Shown: positions 1 to 11,500 of the stretch, piece after piece
Position numbering within the stretch: position 1 is the stretch's first letter
Layout: every line of letters begins with the position of its first letter
Assembly (NCBI GenBank): GCA_918807975.1
Contig: OU964919.1
Location: 32,557,824 to 32,621,823, forward strand
Reading direction: 5' to 3'
Source of the DNA: Aplidium turbinatum
Taxonomy: Eukaryota; Chordata; Ascidiacea; Aplousobranchia; Polyclinidae
DNA: 64,000 nucleotides
Notes under the pieces: model-generated
What the model was told of the DNA's origin: nothing
What the model saw: the letters and a program-made list of their open reading frames with translations, nothing else
The model's database searches: none
Translations under genes and position numbers: made by a program

Positions 1-2590
1 TTAATGAAATTGGCCTCAGCGTAGAGATTGAGTTTTTGAATATGTTGTTAGTTTGTGGTTAACAAATCAGAGGACCATCTTCTGCTTAGTTTTGCTGCAA
101 TGTTATTTTACATGCCACGCTGCATCCTTCTATCTAAGAAGTAGTTGTAGCCTTCTGTCCTTATATCATTTACCATCATTTCATATTGGTGTACTTCCTG
201 ACGATTTATAATGGCATTAAATCATAGGCAAACATGTCTGTAATAGAGATGTTAAAAATAAATTTTTGAACACAGTTGCATTTGGGATCTATCACTAAAT
301 CATGTTATACCTTGATAATAACAAAAGCGAATATGCTTAAGCTACCTTTGTTTCTAAAAATATAAACCTGGACCCCTCTCCACCGCTGTGTTATGACTTC
401 AACTCCTTTCAAACTATGAAGTTTCTTGCGGTTGCACCATAATCTGAGAAGTTCTTCTTTCTTGTAACCACATTCTTTTAAGCAAAACGCCTTCATGAAA
501 TAATGAGATGTGTTTTGACAGTAATTTTTTCAGATTTGTGACGTGCGTACTATGTTGAATCTACCAAAAATGCTGCAGAAATATAGTTTAGGTTGTATTT
601 TCTGGAAAAAGAAATCAACAAGTCGTTAGACTTTAGGCAATTTTTAGTTGTGTATTCTAGTATAGAGTACAGTAAGTAGGTAAAAACAAAACTGGCTCGC
701 ACAATAATCTGCACAATTATGGCTATTATCCTTGATTGAATGCACGTATTTCGTCAAAAACAATTTACCTCAAGTCATAATAAAAACACTGTACATTCTT
801 AACAAAGGTTCCTAGAGGCAAAAGATACAAAACTGCCATTGTGGAGTGGGATAAGTCGAACAACATTGTTGAACAAAATAGTAAAAACTAACCCAGTACA
901 CCTACGGTACATACAAAGAAAAGCAACGTGAAGCGACAAAGTGACCGTGCTTGAAAGTTGTCATAAGTTATAACTTACTTTAATAGTCATACAATAAGCA
1001 TACACAATAAAAATATCTAGATCTAACAATGGGTGTGCATATGGGCGAAACAATCGTAGCAATAAATAATGTGAAATATGTCTATTGCCTACTAGCAATA
1101 ACATACACCTCAATCAACGCTAGTATTCTGTTAGCAGAAGTTAGCGTGAATGAATTAGTTGTAGAATTATTATTGTACGTATTAAAACATTAATGCAGTA
1201 GTTTCGAAATCATAGACTAGTCATAGGTGATTAGGCTACAACTATAGCTGCTTGAAGTGAAGTGGAGCGTATGGTTCATTGCGCGATATTCCATTGAATG
1301 CATCCAATAAAGCGATCACACAACGAAAAGAACATCATTCCGTAGTCTACGTGTTTGCATTCATTTCTTGGTAGACCTATAGGATACTGAGGCAAAGGAT
1401 TCGGGTAGAACGACTGCCGGGCATACACTTACTAAACTTACAACATATTTTTAGAAGTTTTTAATAAACTTTTTCAACATTTGTCGAAATGCGGAAAGTT
1501 CGTAAGCTGTGATTATATATCTTCCTTACTGACAAAGCGAAATGTAAAAAAGATGCTCATGCTAATTTCAGTTGAAAGAGAAAAGAGTGCAATTCTGTCC
1601 GATAGAATAATAAAATTAGCAGTGTTGTAGGCTACATTGCATTTGCTTATATTTGTTCAACGTGCTGCTTTCTCAACAGGAGAGTTTGTCATCTTTTATT
1701 TCAGAATTTCTACCTCTTATTTTGAAAATTTTTACACATCTTAACCTAAACCTAGCAAGTACTTTATTCTCACCATATTGCTAGTAAACAATATTTTCAA
1801 CATCAAACTTACCATTACGTCAAGGAAGCGATTGGAATTCACAGCCTTGATGCACAACAGTCTATATCTAATAGTAGATTTCCATCGCTTTGGAAAAGAA
1901 ACAAAAAGAAGGAAGTAGGCAGGTATGCAAAGCAGAATGGTCGCAATAATTGTTAACAACATTGTATGACACTTAAGCACTTTTGATTGGTTGGGTATAA
2001 ATCTGTAAAGAAGAGACTAAACACAAATATTTCAGTGCACAGTGAAGATGTGAAAAACACCTGATTATGCAAATGTATTTTTCTGAGCAATGCGTTTAGG
2101 CAAATAAAAAGAACTATAATAATTTAGTAGCAGAGCAGAAGTTATTAAATTTGATAGGAAGAGTTTTTTAAATTTTTGTGTCATGCAATTCCAAACAGCT
2201 TTTAAATTCAATTTAAAAAGAATGAAGTTTTTTGTAGCACGACTGACAATATTAGAAGCCAATGTGACCTTAAAAGCACAAACCAGAATGTTTTGAAATG
2301 GCGATATAATCAAACTGCACTGTTTTCATAATCAGTGAAACAAATTCAAAGATAGTTTTTTATGACCTACGACTTTTAATTGCTGTGTCCAAACTACTTT
2401 GTTTTTATGTTTGCAGAATTAAACGTTATTGATAGGATACATACTGAAACAAAAAATGACAAGCTTCATGACATTATCAAACTTTTAACAACACATGTTG
2501 TTGTTCAGATTGCCCTGAACTTTGGAAAATTTTTAATTTCTCTCTTTGTTTGAAATAGTTCTGGTATTTTCAATTCATCGATAAACTATT
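1..2590. other. intergenic DNA, nothing recognised
   Basis: AT-rich sequence downstream of the receptor gene. Open frames are short (at most about 80 codons), lack family resemblance and have no convincing splice sites. I see no RNA gene and no clear transposon ends here. Confidence 0.6.
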
Positions 2591-2600
2591 GTGTAGGCTA

Positions 2601-3248
2601 CTGGTCTACAAAGAAAGAATTTTTTTAATCCATGAACTTTGAAGACTGATTTAGAGTAATTTTGGAGTGCTAAATCCGAATCTTACCTCAAATTTATCCT
2701 ATCACGTCAAGCGTGTGAAATATGATTGCAACAAATAGTTACTTTTGACAAAAGTGGAAGATTTAGCCTTTAGTTTACCACCAACATATGCAGTGCTATA
2801 ACGAAAGGTTAGTGTTAGACAGGCCAAAACAGCCTAAATAAGGTTACTGGACAAGCATTGCCATAGGTCTGCTTAAATCTTTGTGGTTTCATGAAAAAGT
2901 TGACGGGGAGAGGGTTAGTTATACATTTAGCCTCCCTTTAAGCTTGTTGTTACAGCCTTGTTAATAATGTTGCTTAAAAAACAAATTGGTATCAAAATTA
3001 TAGTTGGTGGGTGTATTTCAGCTACTTATGCACTACATGGCCTGGATTTCTGGATATAGCGTAATGTGTATGTGTGATAAACGCAACGTCAAGTTTTCCA
3101 CTTTTGACAAAAGTATCAATTTGTTGCAATCATATCTCACAAACCTGACGTGATAGGATAAATCTGAGGCCAGATTCGGATTCAGCTCTCCAAAATTACT
3201 CTAAATCAGTCTTCAAAATTCATAGAGCAAAAATCGTGTAGACCAGTG
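2601..3248. mobile_element. non-autonomous DNA transposon with long terminal inverted repeats
   Basis: The left end (about 2,601-2,760) is repeated in reverse complement at the right end (about 3,098-3,248). Both ends begin CTGGTCTACA and share GAAGACTGATTTAGAGTAA and the block around TGACAAAAGT, so the inverted repeats are about 150 bases with scattered differences. The interior of about 340 bases has no coding frame. This is a miniature element; I could not fix a target-site duplication, so its superfamily is open. Confidence 0.75.
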
Positions 3249-4200
3249 TTATCCAACTCTGGTCGAGATTCAATAATTAATCTCATCAAAGTGATAGTTG
3301 TCGCGACCATTTAGCCCTTCGACATCATTGTAAAAAGTCTAGGCTATCTCAATTAGACTGCTGTTGGTTGATGGATCATTTTCTATGCTTTGAAATATAT
3401 CGACAAAAGTAGAGATTTTGACCACAATACATGTTCTTGAACGTCGAACCGACGCTCCAAGAACCGAGTGTTGCATCAATGATGTCATCACTCGACTATG
3501 CAGCTATCTGCTGTAGGCCTACAACAACTACATCCTATATTGAGGTCGAAGATTGGCTTGATCAGTTGTTGATTTTGCGCGTTGAAATGAAAACTTACCT
3601 GCCTGATTGACAGAGTTTAAAACACAATGCTATATCTAAGTATTTTTTTTACAAATTCTTTTCAATTTTCTGTTGTCTGTATCGAACAGGGCACTGAATC
3701 AAATTTCTTGTTATAGGACCTGACTTCCCTAACTGTCTTCTCCTACAGATAAGTCTTCTCCTACAGATATGTGTTTCCTCTACACATGATTTCTGGTTTT
3801 AGCCTGTTATAGAAACAGTACCGAAAAATGCTTCTTTAAAGCATTCGTTTAAACAAGCTACTGAATTCAAATTTATTGGTTTCCGTTGAGTAACATTAGA
3901 CAATTAATTTTTCATGGATATTAAATATTTGATCACTTCGTAGAAGTATCTAATATCTTTACTTGGTAAACAAAATCACTGTATGTAAGTAGTTAGTATT
4001 TGAACTAAGGTAAATAACTGACACCATTGTTTCAATAGAAAAAAGCATCAGCATTATGCACTACAGTGTGTTCCAGCAAGTTTCATCCGTAAAAAAGTTC
4101 TATTAATACCAAATCTAGTCAAAAACTGTGTAGCCTATCAAGTATAACTTCTTTAAATAAAACCAAACATTATTGAAATTGGATCATCTTCAACCAGTAC
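3249..4200. other. intergenic DNA, no gene seen
   Basis: No open frame resembling a protein. The start of this stretch (CAGTGTTATCCAACTCTGG from about 3,245) resembles hAT transposon termini, but I found no matching opposite end. Confidence 0.45.
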
Positions 4201-4209
4201 TTTGTTGGG

Positions 4210-4259
4210 TTTTAGAGGGGGCGATCGCCCCAATCGCCCCCTTTCTGGATCCGCTCCTG
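4210..4259. mobile_element. probable hAT-type transposon terminus
   Basis: Read on the minus strand from 4,259, the sequence starts CAGGAGCGGATCCAG and runs into a GC-rich palindromic block around GGGGCGATCGCCCC. This style is common at the ends of hAT miniature elements. The other end was not identified. Confidence 0.4.
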
Positions 4260-4297
4260 GTTATGGCTTGATGGTAATCACAAAGTAGGCTGGTCTA

Positions 4298-4733
4298 TTA
4301 CGTACATCCATGGCTACCTAAAGATACGGCCTGATTTGTCACATTTTGCAGAAGTTTCCAGATTTTGCTAACTTTTGGCGAATGTTTAAATGAATTTTTC
4401 TAAAAATTATATTTTACGCTTTCTTTACTGTTTTCCCCAGATAACACAATAGGTTTTAACATCCTCAGATGTTAAAAAACAAAGAAAATTTGATTTCGAA
4501 GATTTTAGTTAGACTGTTAATTTTTCAATAACAGTCTGATTAAACATTTTTCAACTTACTTTTTCTTATTTGCTACTGCTTCCCCAAGTCAACAAAAAGC
4601 TTTTATATCATAAAGAGGCAGCAAAAAGTAAAAACATCTCAAAAAATGTCAGTCAAACACTAGCAGTAGCCGCCATCAAAATCTGCAAAATGTGACAAAT
4701 CAGACCGCATCTCCAGGTGGCCATGGTACATAA
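4298..4733. mobile_element. 436-bp miniature inverted-repeat element
   Basis: The first about 53 bases (starting TTACGTACATCCATGG) match the reverse complement of the last about 52 bases (starting TTATGTACCATGG). Both arms contain CTGATTTGTCACATTTTGC. The interior is AT-rich and non-coding. Superfamily is not certain; a TA or TTA target duplication is possible. Confidence 0.75.
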
Positions 4734-4937
4734 TTAAGCGTTGTTAAAATTCTTCCCAAAACGATTATTCCTTCTACTTACAAATTCCTCCTGTTTGTTC
4801 ACTGTTGCAGTAGCTTAAAAAGAACGTCCGCAGCCTATATTATGCAATAAAAGGCATTGATTGTATTACTCCATCAAATCGATTATTTCAAATTAGAATA
4901 AAAATTACCACTCTTAGGAAAAACAACAGCCTCATCA

Positions 4938-4943
4938 TTTATT
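4938..4943 (-). promoter_or_regulatory. candidate polyadenylation signal of the receptor gene
   Basis: AATAAA on the minus strand, about 350 bases past the receptor stop codon at 5,292. A weaker ATTAAA lies closer at about 5,015-5,020. Either could define the 3' end; choosing needs transcript data. Confidence 0.35.
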
Positions 4944-5291
4944 ATTATTACAATGAAATTTACTCAACAAACACATAAGTGCAAAAGTAACTAAGGTGGC
5001 ACAAATCAAACTTTTTTAATAAATTTAGCTTTGTTTAAATAGGTCTGTGGTCCACCTCAATTTGTCTTCATGTTTTACTAGTGAGCCATTACCCACTAGT
5101 TGCAAAGTTCTCAACTAGTTCTCAATGAGAACCGCTGCCTAAATGGTGGCTCAAAGTGGAACAAACATTTTATATGCAATATTTCGCAACCTTGAACGTT
5201 TGCATAAAGCTACTTCATAAATCTTCGCCTAAGAATTCGAAGTGAGTTCGATCGTTTTACTGGAAAAACGTCATTTGACATTTGCAAATAA

Positions 5292-5528
5292 TCAGGCATG
5301 TGAAGTGTCTCTGTCCTTGCTGAAAGATTGAGAAAAGTTGATGTTAGGGAGCGAGGCACGAGTAAATAGTGTTGACCGTCTTCTTGTCTTGTCGTAACTT
5401 GTCTCCAATGACGAATTGTCGAAGAAGCAACAACAAATCCGTTTTCTAATCCAAATCCAGACTGGGTTCCACCATAATTCACGTGCCCTTGTATGTCTTA
5501 GGCAGAACAGGTAGAATATAACAATGCC
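5292..5528 (-). CDS. last exon: end of TM7, cytoplasmic tail, stop
   Basis: The exon opens in phase 0 after a TTTTTCTTAG acceptor with [10 protein letters not shown], which completes TM7 (aGPCRs typically have a QG-x-x-IF pattern here, formed across the splice site). A basic segment [10 protein letters not shown] and a Cys-rich ICCCFF follow, a plausible palmitoylation site beneath the membrane. A Ser/Thr/Arg-rich tail ends ...SHA with TGA at 5,292-5,294. The cytoplasmic tail is about 68 residues, short for the family, with no recognised PDZ-binding end. Confidence 0.88.
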   Translation of the reverse strand, partial: GIVIFYLFCLRHTRARELWWNPVWIWIRKRICCCFFDNSSLETSYDKTRRRSTLFTRASLPNINFSQSFSKDRDTSHA

Positions 5529-8500
5529 CTAAGAAAAAGAACGTCATTAATAACAACAATTTTGCAACACATTTATATAAAAGAAATTGATAACGAACGT
5601 CGGAGCAGCTTTGCTATTGCTCATAATTCAAAGCGTATGAAAATAATTTCCTGTACTTTAGTTTTAGTTACTCAAATACGACAAATTATAATCAAAACCT
5701 CACTTGTATCGCTATCAACAATGAGAACAAGTATGTAACTGGTTCCACCAAACTGGGCTGGCTAGCGAGTAGTTCAATCGGTATTGCAAGTAACCACACA
5801 AGTCCAAGCATAGCACCGATGGTCACAGCTCGACAAAATGTTTCTCTCGATGAGGTTTCATTTCTAGTAGAACGAATCTGTGCAAATAAATGTCAGTTGT
5901 GTTAAAATAAACTGGAGTCGTACTTGCAGTAAAGTGGCCCATTGACAGTGCGTAGGAACCCAATCAAAAAAATTTTGCTTTATACTGTTCACATTAATTT
6001 CTCTTCCTGCACTTGAATTTATTCTTTTGTCTTGTGCTGATCGGTTTGAATCAGATATGCACACATGCCACACATCCATGTACAAATTGAACGTTTTCAA
6101 TCAACAACGTTGACAATACAATCGCATTAACGCAACATCTTTGTATTAATATGGTTGCGATAAGCAATAGAATTGTAAGATTTGTAAAGTTTTGCAAAGG
6201 AAAGATCTGCAAGTTGCAACGTTTCTTTGCCACACATTTAAACAATTCATCTACATTTTGGTCCAAACCTACCATCTTACTTCTCCATGTTATCGAACGT
6301 AGTACCATTACATAAATAATAATATTCAGCAAAAAAACTAGCCCTCCTTCGACGAGAAATCCAAAGTACAAAGAGTATCCTGATAGCCAACAAGCGTAGT
6401 TGCTTACGTACTCGGAGTTGTGTAATGTCCGTTCATCTACAAAATATTACAATATAGATAATTTCAAAGTGCATTATTGGGTTCTAGATAAATTTGACAA
6501 TGATCTGTGGTTGATCCAGTAAAGGTTGACGACGACTCAACCTCCAACATGTTCTATTCTTTTATATACATGACGTAAATTTTGAGAAGCTTGTTACAGA
6601 ACACTCATTTTGTCTTTCAATATAATTAACAAATAGTATCGTAGTTATCATAGTCTACAGTTGCAAATTCTTTCACAAAAGATTACAACCTTTTTCCATT
6701 TCAACATTGAAGATTTGCCTAAAAATAAATTGCAAACCCTACATGGTAGCACTTACCAGAAAAGCGAAAAAAATCATTTTCTGGCGGCTGTGCGTCAAAA
6801 TATCCAATTGTCACGCCAGCATTTACTGTGACAACTGCAAGAGGTAGGAGGTACGAACACAAAGCCGCATTGATGTGGTAACGCTCTCCAAGTGATGTTG
6901 ATGCCTTCACCAGCAATCTGTTGTTGAAGCAGTTAAAAGCTCAGATATTGGAACTTGAACGTAGAAGTGACTAAGCTTAGGGATTGACAGCTAAGTAAAC
7001 TGAAGGAAGAAAGCAAACAAAATAAATCATCTCCAAAACAAGGTTTTTATGAGGTCTGAAAATTTCACCACAATATTTGTTCATTTTACTTACTGATACA
7101 TGGTAAACGCTTCAACAGATGTCCAAAGCCAACCAGCCAAAAAAAAGTAATGAGTTAAAGCTGTAACAGCGACACAAGGCATAAAATTTTCCACTTTATC
7201 GGATCCAGCCAAAAATACAAGATATCCAATTCCATAGGAAATGCATAAATTTATGTGAACAGGTCCAGGACTAGATGTTCGTAACTCTCTGCAAGAAAGA
7301 AAATGCCACTTTAGTATTGATGCTAGTGCGCATTTCCGCCTATTTACCCTAAAGTAGAATGCCAAAATAAAATGCAAACGTCAATTTGCAAGACAATTTG
7401 CTATTTGTAGGACAATAGCAAACAAAGTTTTTAAAGGTCCAATGGTTCAAAGCTCACATATTTGAAACAATTTCATTCAAGACTTTTTTATGCTCTTTTT
7501 TAAAAATCTTAAGGCAAACCGGTTTTATCAATAACCGACTAAAACTTTGTATCTAAAAGCAAATTACACATTTCGACTTATTGCAGGGTTGGCCAAAGCA
7601 TATTAACCACTTGTCGTGTTTTGCAATTTAGTAACGCAGTAACGTTCACGGGCTCAAATGTGCAAAATTATAAACATAAACTCAATCAATTTATTTAATA
7701 GCACTCTGCATATGTTGGCCACATCGATGATTGGAGCATTTCTATGCTTTTTGGAAGTTGCTTAAAGTTATGGGGATAATTTATCGCAGCAATCCGAACC
7801 AGCTTTGTTCTACGGTTGTTGGTTGCGCTTTCACGATATTCACATTTTGCATAACCCATTATTGAACATCAAGATTCAGAACAACACGTCGCCATATACT
7901 GTAGCCTTAGCAGCCTGTAGCCTTAGCAGCCTGTAGCCTTAGCAGCCTGTAGCCTTAGCAGCCTGTAGCCTTAGCAGCCTGTAGCCTTAGCAGCCTGTAG
8001 CCTTAGCAGCCTGTAGCCTTAGCAGCCTGTAGCCTTAGCAGCCTGTAGCCTTAGCAGCCTGTAGCCTTAGCAGCCTGTAGCCTTAGCAGCCTGTAGCCTT
8101 AGCAGCCTGTAGCCTTAGCAGCCTGTAGCCTTAGCAGCCTGTAGCCTTAGCAGCCTGTAGCCTTAGCAGCCTGTAGCCTTAGCAGCCTGTAGCCTTAGCA
8201 GCCTGTAGCCTTAGCAGCCTGTAGCCTTAGCAGCCTGTAGCCTTAGCCTAGCCTTAGCCTATACATGTTCCTTAGCTCGAGAAATCTAATTCGTTGCACT
8301 TGTATTCGGAACTTAATAATCGAAATAATTGAGCATAATTGAGCTGCATGCTGCTCGCGAACCATGGTTTGCCGCGGTTGTCTAGTGCTGTGCAAAGCAC
8401 CATTTCTAAACGGTGCATGGTCTGTTAGAACCTTTGCGTTAGTAAAAGGCAAAAATAGTTATAAAAATTAGAGACCCTTAATTTAAAGGTAAAGTTGTCA

Positions 8501-11500
8501 CTCACTTGTAAAACATGTAAATAATGGCTGTGAGAAAGAAACCAAGACATGATATCCCACCAATCACTCGATTGACGTAATCAAACGTGGTATATGATGG
8601 ACGTTTCACGATTTCCTTTGAGTTTGTGTAAACATTTTTATCACAAATGAAAAGCTATTTATGTATGTTAAATCCAAGCAAAGGGAAATTGCAAATGAAA
8701 AGCAACATTCTCAATTTTCTAACATTTTGTACTGTTTATTAGAAACAAAAAACTTTCCAACTTTGAAAAAATGCTTGATTACGGAAAATCATATTGATAA
8801 AGGTTAATTTTTTTCAACTTAAACGTATTTTTATAACTTTTTGTTTTCATTTTATTGCAAAATCTATAATTCTAAGCACACAAAATTACAGCATCTTACC
8901 ACCAATAATGCAAAGTTGGTGAGATGATTGCATCCACACAGAGGAGGATCAGTTTTTTCAAGTAAATAACATCCCTCGTCTGACCAAGAAGATGTGGAAA
9001 AATTCCAAGTGGCGCACTGCCCGAGAAGAATATCCTAATATGCCAAAAAAAGAAAAATATATACAAATTCAAAAAAGTAACTTGTTACAACAATTTTAGC
9101 TAGAATTCTATACCCAGTTGCAGTATAGATGATATGTTATATAGTGTTAAGTAATTAAATTAATACTTACTGTCTGCACTTATTATTGTTATTAGGCTAC
9201 TTATTGGCAATTTCCCAATATCTACGATTCCTTTGTAAGAAGACTTACGTTAGACTCGGTTTTTGGAGGTGGAATCGAATACGTCACGGGAATCTCCAGT
9301 CCTTCAGTTGGCTGTCCGTTTATTTGTGCTGATACCACCTGAACAAGCAATATTTTTTTTTTAATTGTTTTGATATCCCAAGCATAGAACTTCAATGGGT
9401 ATTTTAAGACGACATTTTTAAGAAGACATAGTTTATTTCTTTACCACCAGGATCATCTGAGTTAATAAACGAAAGCTTTGCATAAATAAAATGCTTTATT
9501 ACTTGCGAAACATTGTATTGAGATGGAAAAAGCACATCGTCGAAATATTGTATGAAAGAAACCCTGGATCGGTTTCCTGCCCCCGTTGGCTGATTTTGAC
9601 CTAGAATGGCATCCTTAGGAAGAGTGATACTGACTGCTTGTTCTCCAGTCGTCGAAAAGGTCACGTCCTCCTCAATCGATTCTGTGCTCACGTACTGAAC
9701 CTAAACACACAGAAGAAATAGAATAAGTGTTGGATAAGTTATTCTTTTTTTGATGGATCATATGTTCACATAAAAACAAGGATTGAATAAATTAGGGCAC
9801 AAAGAATTGATTAAACCTGATAGAGTTAAATTATACAACAAGGAGCAAAGCGTGTATTGAGGATCCATAAATTTATTTGCAACAAAAAAATATTTTTGAT
9901 AAAAGAAACAAATTTTCTTTGAAAGTGTACTGTACACATGACATGGTGGTAGATGGTCAAGTGATTCAAAACCACATGACTCAAATTACCTCGGCAGTGA
10001 AGAATGAAGTCGAAAAGTTGGCGGTAGTTTTTTCGTCAGAAATTTGTACACGGTTCAACAACTTCTCTGTTGTCAGCACAACGTTTTCACGCTGATTCGT
10101 TGTGAAGTTATTTTCATTTTCTTCAATAATCTCATGGAATGTTTCCGCAGCCACAAATGCATTTTGGACCACGGTTTCAGACACCTTGTAATTACATGAC
10201 ACGTTTAAGTTTGTCACGTCGATACATTTACCCAACTGCATTTAGAATTTCAGCTGTTGAGGTGTAACTTAGCATAACTGCTGAGGAAGAGTAAGAGTAA
10301 CTTTTCAAATTTTCTTGTAAAACTAACAATTCGTTGTACAAATCCACTGAAATGTGAAAAGAAAAGATAACTAAAGATTTACTTGGATAACAAAATAAAA
10401 TTTTCACCACGTAGAAACCATGTTGGGCAAATATGGCATCTACATTGCTTTAAACTTTAAACAATGTTTCCACGTACATGTGCTTTTTGAAGGGAATATG
10501 AACGTAACTGTGCCACGTTTGCTTGAATGCATTATTCTTGTCACAAAACAAACGCATGGTTGATTTAAAAATAATTTATGATGTATTTTGAACTAACTGA
10601 AACAGGAGATAAATGTTCTTAAACAAATTCATCACGTTAGCTCTGTTGGATAAACGCCATACTTTGTGATTGATTGATTGATTTATTTCGTTGTAGTTAA
10701 ATATAGTACAATAAATACAGCAATAAAAAAGGAATTCAATGGCGCATGGTTGACCGGAAAAGCCCGACGCCCGTACGAAGACGGTTGAGGCGCACCCATG
10801 CTTGTCTTTGTAGTGTCAGGCGGATGGGGCATGTGTCGGCGTTGGGGATGAACGAATGAAGTCCGGTGGTACTTGACTTCCTTTCAGAATTCCATTTATA
10901 GCCCGCCCAAGTAGCCGCAGAGATGAAGTTCATCTGCTGCGTTGATCAGAAGTTGAGCGGCTGGCACGAATGGTTGTCTTGACTTCAGTCGACTGGGGTG
11001 CTGGTTTGGGGAAGCAGAGATCTTGTGGTGGAGAAGATGGTTAGGCTTTAGTGCCCGTCGGCTAAGAAACAGAGTGGCTTCTTCGTGACGAAGCTCAGAA
11101 AGTTGGATGCCAGCGAGAATGGCAAAATTATCCAATGATGTGGGACGCATGCATCCGGTAACTGTGCGCAGGGTGCTGTTTATGGCAGTGCCGATGTTAT
11201 GGCAGTGTGCACCGCAGCACCAAACAGGTGCACAGTACTCTGCTGAAGAGTAGACAAGGGCTAAGGCTGCTATACGCAAAGTGTCAGCCCTCGCCCCCCA
11301 GCTGTGGCCTGCCAGGCGCTTGAGTAGTGCAGCGTGGGATGTCATTTTCTTGCGCAGTGACACCAAATGGTGGCGGTATGTGTACGATCTGTCTAGTGTC
11401 ACCTCAAGATATTCTGATTCGGGGCAGAAGGTCAGAGGTTTTCCATTGTTCTGAACATGTAGCTCACGATCAACTTCCCGACTGTAGGCTATAGGTGGAA

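Noticed and set aside
305-496. Minus-strand frame of 63 codons at the left edge (CLKECGYKKEELLRLW)
   Set aside because: Short, with no splice signals, neighbours or family resemblance to support it as a gene.
10228-10410. Minus-strand frame with [20 protein letters not shown] just before the GAIN exon
   Set aside because: It looks coding-like and has a TTTCAG acceptor, but its phase fits neither neighbour, and the exon starting at 10,235 uses an acceptor inside it. Treated as intron; could be a lost exon.
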